64,000 nucleotides of DNA from assembly GCA_025504975.1 (NCBI GenBank), contig JANUWI010000005.1, positions 1,984,001 to 2,048,000 of the forward strand, in the 5' to 3' direction. The notes below the pieces were generated by a model that was given only the letters and a program-made list of their open reading frames with translations, was not told the origin of the DNA and did not search any database. A program made the position numbers and the translations under genes. Positions 57,401-64,000 of the stretch are shown here, in pieces. The number at the start of each line of letters is the position of its first letter. Positions within the stretch are counted from its first letter, which is position 1. The DNA comes from Plenodomus lindquistii. Taxonomy: Eukaryota; Ascomycota; Dothideomycetes; Pleosporales; Leptosphaeriaceae.

Positions 57401-58639
57401 TTACACCGACACGGCGGCAAGCAGATGCAGTGGAGCAGGCTGAGCTGAACGACAAGAAGAATTGCGCCTGTTGATGGACGTGGCGTGCATCCGCCCAAAG
57501 GCTCCCACTCTTGGCAGGGCGGCTGCTATTACATATGACAGCTGTGTACGAGGATGTGGGCGCATGCAGGAGTGCACATACAGCGGCATGGTAGCATGGC
57601 ACAGCGGAGGAGTGGAATGCATCCGTTGGCATTGTCCGGTTACATAGGAGTCAGGTTCCAAGGTTGAACCTTGAAATAAATTGTGGGGATCACGTGCCGT
57701 CCCGCGCATGGCTGCCCCGCTTTTTCCCTCCCTCGTTCTCTAGCACCTCGAGCCAGGTCCACAACGACAGGGGATCCACCGACGCTTCGGGATTCACCTC
57801 CAGTCGCATCGCCATCAACAACACGAATCGCATTTCGCACGCTCCCACATTCAAGCGCCACAATATGAAAGCAATCTACAGCGCTGCTTTATCTTGATTG
57901 GGTCGGCAATGCCTGTCGTCGCCTGCATTGGCACTCGTGGCGCGTCACACCCCCAGTCGAGCACCCTGTGTAGTGATCACTTCTCCCGACACCTCAGAGC
58001 CTTGAATAGACCACGATATTGGAGTTTACTCACTATCCTTGCAGTTTCCGGATACATGCAGGCTGCGTCTAGTGCTTCTCCATGCTAGACTCCGATGATC
58101 GCCTGCAGAGACCTCATGTCCACCACAGAAGTCTCGACCGTGCTGCGGGCTGGCTGTGGACGAAATTACCCGGGAATGATTTCATTGTAAAATGCCACCC
58201 ACAGTACCTTGCTGAAGAGGCTTGTCGTCGTTGATGGGTCCCGCTGATTGCATGTTACCTGGGGCGACCTGCCACAGATGAATGGTGGACCAAGGCAATC
58301 GAGGGGACTAGCTGATATTGATATTTCCGTCAGTATACGCTTGAGAGCCGACCTTCAACTACTTGGCCTTCAATTTGACCTGCATGTTTTGAACCCCATC
58401 AGACTCTGCTCGCTTTCGGTATCTGCTTGGATTCCGGGTCCCTCATACCACACTCGAGAGCTTACTTTCGACGTTCGCAGTGAGTTTCCCCCTTGATACC
58501 CATCACTAATTCCAGCAACATCGCGCGATCAGTCCCAGCACAGTACATAAAGTAAGTATATATGCTTTTCACGTGAGAGCCTTCCTCTCGTCGGCCTCTG
58601 CTTTCGCCAACTGATGCAGTAAGCCCGTACAGTTGTGGG
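54440..58639. other. intergenic between ABC transporter and NRPS
   Basis: A 4.2-kb divergent spacer with no supported gene. Two overlapping minus frames at 54715-55054 may be one broken gene (see findings). No adenylation-domain motif is seen upstream of the NRPS start in any frame. Promoters of both flanking genes must lie at the two ends. Confidence 0.45.
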
Positions 58640-61600
58640 ATGAAGCTCATCTCTCATGGCGTATTGCAGAAGACATACTCACAATACCTTCAGCCTTTGG
58701 TCGCCACCATGACGACTCCCCAAGCCGGTGAGGTTGAGCAAAGCCTACGGGAAATATGGACCCACGTTCTCAATATACCCGAGGTTACTCTGGATCAGCC
58801 ATTCCTTGCTGTGGGCGGTGACTCCATCTCTGCAATGCAAGTTGTAGGACAGTGTCGAAAGCGAGGTATGAGCCTCGCAGTGCAGGATGTATTGCGAAGT
58901 CGATCAATTTCCCAGCTGTCGACATGTGTCAAAGCCGTAGACACAACCTCCTACGACTACCAGGAGTACTTCGATGACGAATTTGACCTTACGCCCATTC
59001 AACACCTCTATTTCCAGCGACCTCATACACGCGGCCATTTCAACCAATCATTCTATCTCAAGATAGCGCGCCGAACGTCTGTTGTCGACTTTAGGTTAGC
59101 TGTGGAGCAGTTGGTAACGCGTCATCCAATGTTGCGCGCACGATTCTCTTTCTCAACCGAATGTGGTTGGCGACAGCGTCTTACGAGTAAGCTGACCCAT
59201 ACTCCATACCTGATTGTTTCGGCAGTCCCCGCTACGGTACTCAAGCTACTCGATAGCCCTTTGCTTACTCTCAAACAGATGATATTGCGAATTCTTATCG
59301 ATTCCGCCATGCGACAGTCACAACACAGGATGAAATCGACACACTCATAGCAGACTCACAACAATGCTTCGATCATGTCAACGGTCCCTTGTTCGCTGCC
59401 GATTTCTTTGATTGGGGTCACGAGCAATACGCATTTCTCACGGGTCACCACCTGGTGGTTGACTTGGTCACTTGGCGTTTGCTGCTGGAAGAACTAGAAG
59501 AGATATTGAAGGGTGGCGAGTTGCTTGCGCCAGGCCTTCCGTTCCAGAAATGGGCGGAGCTGCAGGTTGAGCAAGCGGAGTCGTTGGAACTGGAAGACGT
59601 TCTACCTCTTGTCAATGTTCCTCCCATGGACTTCTCGTACTGGGGTATACATCAAGAGGACAACACCTATGGTAATGCTGGCCACACCAGCTTCGAGCTC
59701 GGGACAGATCTTAGCGCATCGTTTTTGACAAGCTGTCATCGGGCTTACAAGACTGAGCCCGTTGAGATATTGCTTGCGTCCCTGCTGCACTCCTGGTCCG
59801 CTACTTTCAAAGATAGACCTACGCCGGCAATTTTCAATGAAGGCCATGGACGCGAGCCGTGGAATGCTGACATGGACATTATGCGAACCGTCGGCTGGTT
59901 TACTGCACGTAAGTACGAGATTCTGCGTTTGCAAAGAAGTAACACGCCGTCATGCAGTCTGCCTTGCCGCTCTGCTGTCTGCTGCATGACCCGTCTTATC
60001 CCGCCACACATGCTATGTTCCGCCATGCTTTTGCATTACCTCGATTCGATGATGCTGACTTTAGCGTCAGTTTCCCCAATCCTCGTTGCGCCGTCAGATA
60101 GCCCCACAGACACTGTTCGTAGGGTGAAGGACTACAAGCGCACTATCCCCGGCAATGGCCAACCTTACTTCGCAAAAAGATGCCTGACTGGTGAAGGCCG
60201 CCATCGATTCGCTACCCACTGGCCTATGGAAATCCTGTTCAACTATCTAGGACAGTATCAGGTACACTGCAATGCCTGACTGAACTTCAGGGCTGTTTTT
60301 GCTGACTATGCTATTAGCAATTGGAAAGAGTCGATGCTCTTTTGCAGCCCCTAGGAATAATGGCCGGCGAAACCGGAAAATCTGGAGGTACATCCGATTT
60401 CGGTCACGATACGTGTCGTTGGGGCTTGCTCGAAATCTCCGCTTTCGTATTCAAGAATCGTCTCAAGGTGGCCTTCACTTACAATCGCCATATGCAACAT
60501 CAAGAACTCGTGCAGCAATGGATCGAGGCGTGCCAGCATACTATCACTCAGATGGTACAAGCGCTGACTGTACTCGAGCCCAAGCCTACACTGAGCGATT
60601 TCCCTCTGCTCTCGCTACCGGAGGAACACTTCTGCCGCATGATTGACCAACTATCTCACATGGGGATTGACCAATCCAACTTGGAAGATGTTTATCCGTG
60701 TTCAAGCATGCAAGAAGGTCTTTTGCTGTCGCAATCAAAGGACGCTGGTTTTTACGCAGCGGCAACACTTCACGAACTGAAGTCTTCACAAAACCACCAA
60801 GACTGGGAGGTGCTCGCTAAAGCATGGAGACAGGTTGTCGATCGACACTCCTTGCTGCGAACCGTGTTCCTAGACAACATGGGGACAAAGGATGGTTTAT
60901 ACAGCCAAGCAGTCCTCAAAACGATTGACCCCAATATCAACCATCTTCGATGCAGGGACGAGCAGGAGGCCGTTAGATTCATCGAGCAACAGCGTTCGGT
61001 CAGCTACGCCAAGGGACTGTGCCCTAATCACCGCTTCACCATTTGCTCCACTGCAGATGGACGCACGTTCTGCTCTCTGGACATCAGTCATGCCATCATG
61101 GATGGTCATTCGATGAGCTTGCTCATGAGTGAGCTGCGTCAAGCTTACCAAGGCAGGCTCTCTGGACAGGCAACACCTTACAGTCAGTATATGTCATGGT
61201 CACTGAAACAGCCCCGAGAATCCAGTATTGAGTTTTGGAAATCATACCTCGGCGGCAGCGATGTGTGCGCGTTCCCGGTCCTTGATGATGGACTGAATGC
61301 GCCGAAGCAGCTATCCACTATCCGCATGGATCTGAGCAGCATTGGACTCCCAGATCTGCAGAGCTTCTGCAACAGCAATGGCATTACCCTTTCCAACATC
61401 TTTCACACGGCATGGGCATTGACCTTGAGTCTATACATCGGTAGCCCTGATGTCACATTCGGCTATTTGACTTCCACTCGTGACCCAGATGACGTTCCAG
61501 GTGTCGCTGAGATAGTTGGACCCATCATTAACACGCTTGTGTGTCGCGTAAACATGGCTGACACTTCACGATGTCTTTTGGACGTCCTGCAGGATGTGCA

Positions 61601-64000
61601 GCGAGACTACATGGAGGCTATGCCTCATCGGCACATTGCGTTAGCTGACGTTCAGCACGAGCTGAAGCTTGCCGGTACAAGTCTGTTCAACACCGCTTTA
61701 TCGTATCGCCGTCTACCGCCGAGTGAGGCCATGAATGCGGAGAGTCCAAGTTTGGTGGAAGTGCGCCCAATCTATGATCCTACCGAATATCCGGTCAGTA
61801 TCAACATAGAAGTTGGCGACGAGGCTGTTGCGGTCGATCTAGATTATTGGAACGATCACCTCTCCTCTGCGCAAGCGGCCAATGTAGCCAGTACGTTTGT
61901 CCAGGCACTTGACAACATCGTGTTCAACGCGAAGCGCCGTATCAGCGCCTTGAGGAACATTAGTCAACGCCACGTGGAGCAAATCCGCAGCTGGAACATC
62001 ATGCCGACAACTATCAACGAGACTGTGCACCAGAGGTTTGCATCTTGGGTTCGCACGCAGCCCGACACGCCCGCCATCTGCAGCCATGATGGCGACTTTA
62101 CATATGCCGAGCTCGACGTTGTAACCGACCGATTGGCTCACCACCTCGTGCAACTAGGGGTAGGCCCCGAGGTGTTCGTCCCCACGTGTTTCGACAAAAG
62201 CTGTTACGCCATAGTCGCAATGCTAGCGGTGCTGAAGGCAGGTGGAGCAGCTGTGCCACTTGATGCCACACATCCAAGACCTGCGTTACAGACGCGTCTT
62301 GAGGACGCCAAAGCCAGCATTGTTTTGACTACGACCCAGCGCGAGGAGAAGCTCGATGGCCTCGCGACAAGCATTATCACCGTCAACACAACTTTCCTAA
62401 ACAGTCTCCCGGGATTCCATGGGCCAGTCTGTACTACGGTACGACCAGAAAACTCTGCATTCGTCATATTTACGAGTGGTTCGACCGGTCGTCCGAAAGG
62501 CGTAGTGCTCACCCATGATGCGATGGTGACTAGTGCGGAGGCTCATGGCAGCAAGACCGGCCTCGGACAAGGCTCACGTATGCTGCAATTCGCCTCGTAT
62601 ACCTTTGACAACTCGCTTGAAGAGATGTTTACGACACTACAAAGAGGCGGATGCGTGTGTGTTCCCTCCGAAGCTGATCGTGTCAACGACATCCCTGGAG
62701 CAATTGCACGACTCAATGTGAACATGATGGATCTAACGCCCACGGTCGCTGCGCTGTTAGATCCAGCTGATGTGCCTACTGTCAAACGCCTTTGTCTTGG
62801 TGCAGAACCCCTTACTAAGGCCCTGGTTGATCTTTGGAGCCAGCATACTCTTGTTTTCGGTCAATATGGCCCCAGCGAGGCTTCCATTAATTCCGCATTC
62901 AAAGACTTCTCGAATGGAGGAGAAGCCACAAACATTGGCAAAGCAGTTGGTTGTGTCACATGGGTTGTTGACCCTGAAGATCGTAACCGCCTGATGCCAA
63001 TCGGATGCAAAGGCGAATTGCTGCTGGAAGGACCCATACTGAGTCGTGGATATCTCAACGACCCTGAGAAGACCCAAGCTGCGTTCATCATGGATCCCGA
63101 TTGGGCCCTCGCTGAGGGTACAAGTGGACGTCGTTTCTACTGCACAGGAGATCTTGTGCATTACACATCTGAAGGGGAGATGATGTATCTGGGCAGGAAG
63201 GACAGCCAAGTCAAGGTGAGTGTGGGATCGGAGAGTGTGAGAGGCACTATTACTAACAATCCTAGCTAAATGGTCAACGGATTGAACTCGGAGAAATTGA
63301 ACATCACCTGAGGCAGAACTTACCTTCAAATGCCAAGTCTGCGGTCGAGCTAGTCAAGTTTAACAACGAGAACAATACGAAAGCTCTTGTAGCTTTCATG
63401 TGCTTCGACGAGAAGACTGACGATGCCGGAACCATTTTGCCCGTTGCTATCCTCGAACTGAATGAACCAGTGCGGGTCGCCGCCAAGCAGATCGAGGTAG
63501 CTTTGGCCAATGCGCTGCCAACGTACTATGTTCCTTCCATGTTCATACCCGTCACAAGCATGCCCATGACAAGTTCTGGAAAGCTCGACAGGAAGGTGCT
63601 TCGCACGCTTGCCGCTGGGTTTCCTGAATCCGACCTGACACCCTATCGTCTGGCTGGAAAGAGCGGTCGTGCACCTTCAGGGCATGCGGAGACGATACTA
63701 GCTCGTCTTTGGGCTTCAGTGCTGAAGTTGAGTGCAGATGCAGTTGGTGCCGAAGATTCATTCTTCCGCCTGGGCGGGGACTCCATCAGTGCCATGCGTC
63801 TGGTGACGGCTTCGCGGAAAGAAGGGCTTACACTCAACGTTGCAAACGTCTTCTCGCATCCAAAGCTAACGGACATGGCTGCAACAGTCGGCGTGATGAC
63901 CTCAGAAGACATGAGCGCTGCCGTACAATCAGCTTCTGCCCCCTTCGAGTTGCTCCCCACCAACGTTCGAGAAAGTATGGTCAGGTACGCTGCTCAAGAG
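58640..64000 (+). CDS. nonribosomal peptide synthetase, 5' part (T-E-C-A-T-C...)
   Basis: Exons 58640-59186, 59279-59908, 60071-60261, 60318-63215 and 63266 to the window edge give at least 1667 aa; the gene continues beyond 64000. Domains in order are as follows. T1 has phosphopantetheine Ser62 in GGDSIS. The epimerase-type domain has HHLVVD at 239-244, then EGHGREPW and FNYLGQYQ. The condensation domain starts NLEDVYPCSSMQEGLL, with active site SHAIMDG at 713-719. The adenylation domain has TSGSTGRPKG at 1175-1184, QYGPSE, CTGDL and SGKLDRK with Lys1528. T2 has Ser1595 in GGDSIS. A second condensation domain begins just before the edge (PFELLP). No A domain precedes T1. ATG 58709, in a CCACCATGA context, is a good alternative start, and a possible acceptor near 58672 leaves room for an upstream exon. 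The plan resembles the Pes1/NPS4 group of fungal NRPSs, to be tested. The product is unknown. Confidence 0.92.

Noticed and set aside
59187..59278. In-frame stops in the NRPS epimerase region that look like a frameshift
   Set aside because: A 92-nt intron (GTAAGC donor, AACAG acceptor) removes them in phase 1 and restores the family sequence DIANSYRFRH.
1..64000. tRNA, rRNA, CRISPR or prophage elements
   Set aside because: No cloverleaf with A and B boxes, no rRNA segment and no regularly spaced repeat-spacer array was seen; the window is eukaryotic.

Overview
The window is nuclear DNA from a filamentous ascomycete (Pezizomycotina), most likely a Dothideomycete and possibly Pleosporales. The evidence is intron style and gene content. 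Introns are mostly 47-63 nt, with GT-AG ends and TACTAAC/CTAAC/CTGAC branch sites. Genes are well separated on both strands. Families include a Git3/cAMP-receptor-like GPCR, a BYS1 secreted protein, a Mae1-type C4-dicarboxylate transporter, an ABCC transporter, a 2EXR/F-box-like protein and a modular nonribosomal peptide synthetase (NRPS). The order-level placement is an inference.

Layout. 1-4807: no convincing gene. 4808-12346: a 7-TM receptor (+), a possible small membrane protein (-), a large EF-hand/ZZ membrane-anchored protein (-), and an alpha/beta hydrolase (+) that shares a divergent promoter with the EF-hand gene. 13469-15728: two small CxxC zinc-ribbon proteins (-) of equal length. 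18156-24978: a DHHC-type (DHYC) palmitoyltransferase (+), a weak two-exon hypothetical (+) and a three-exon TALE homeodomain factor (-). 24979-32958: an 8-kb gene-poor stretch holding a strong G-quadruplex motif, a twin 17-bp tandem repeat and one 209-codon ORF. 32959-38465: a BYS1-like secreted protein (-), a catalase-fold protein (-), a malic acid transporter (+) and a third CxxC zinc-ribbon protein (+). 38766-46099: a 1271-aa disordered Ser/Arg-rich protein, an MFS transporter and a 2EXR/F-box-like protein, all (-). 46100-49120: a repeat island with two ~192-bp tandem duplications that look mutated by transitions. 49121-54439: a 15-exon ABCC (MRP-type) full transporter (-). 54440-58639: no clear gene, one possible broken ORF. 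58640-64000: the 5' part of an NRPS (+) with domain order T-E-C-A-T-(C), cut by the right edge.

Working picture. The right end looks like the edge of a secondary-metabolite locus, with an NRPS about 4.2 kb from an ABCC exporter. Most of the rest is ordinary fungal housekeeping, signalling and transport. The least expected features are: the NRPS opening with a carrier-epimerase pair and no adenylation domain in view; two stop-free introns of length 3n (one inside the homeodomain, one inside the epimerase domain); a GC-AG intron inside a hydrolase motif; a cysteine-rich extra exon on the BYS1 protein; three CxxC zinc-ribbon genes in one window; and tandem repeats with one common 192-bp period. 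Exon coordinates were worked out by hand from splice signals, phase and protein continuity. No homology search was run.
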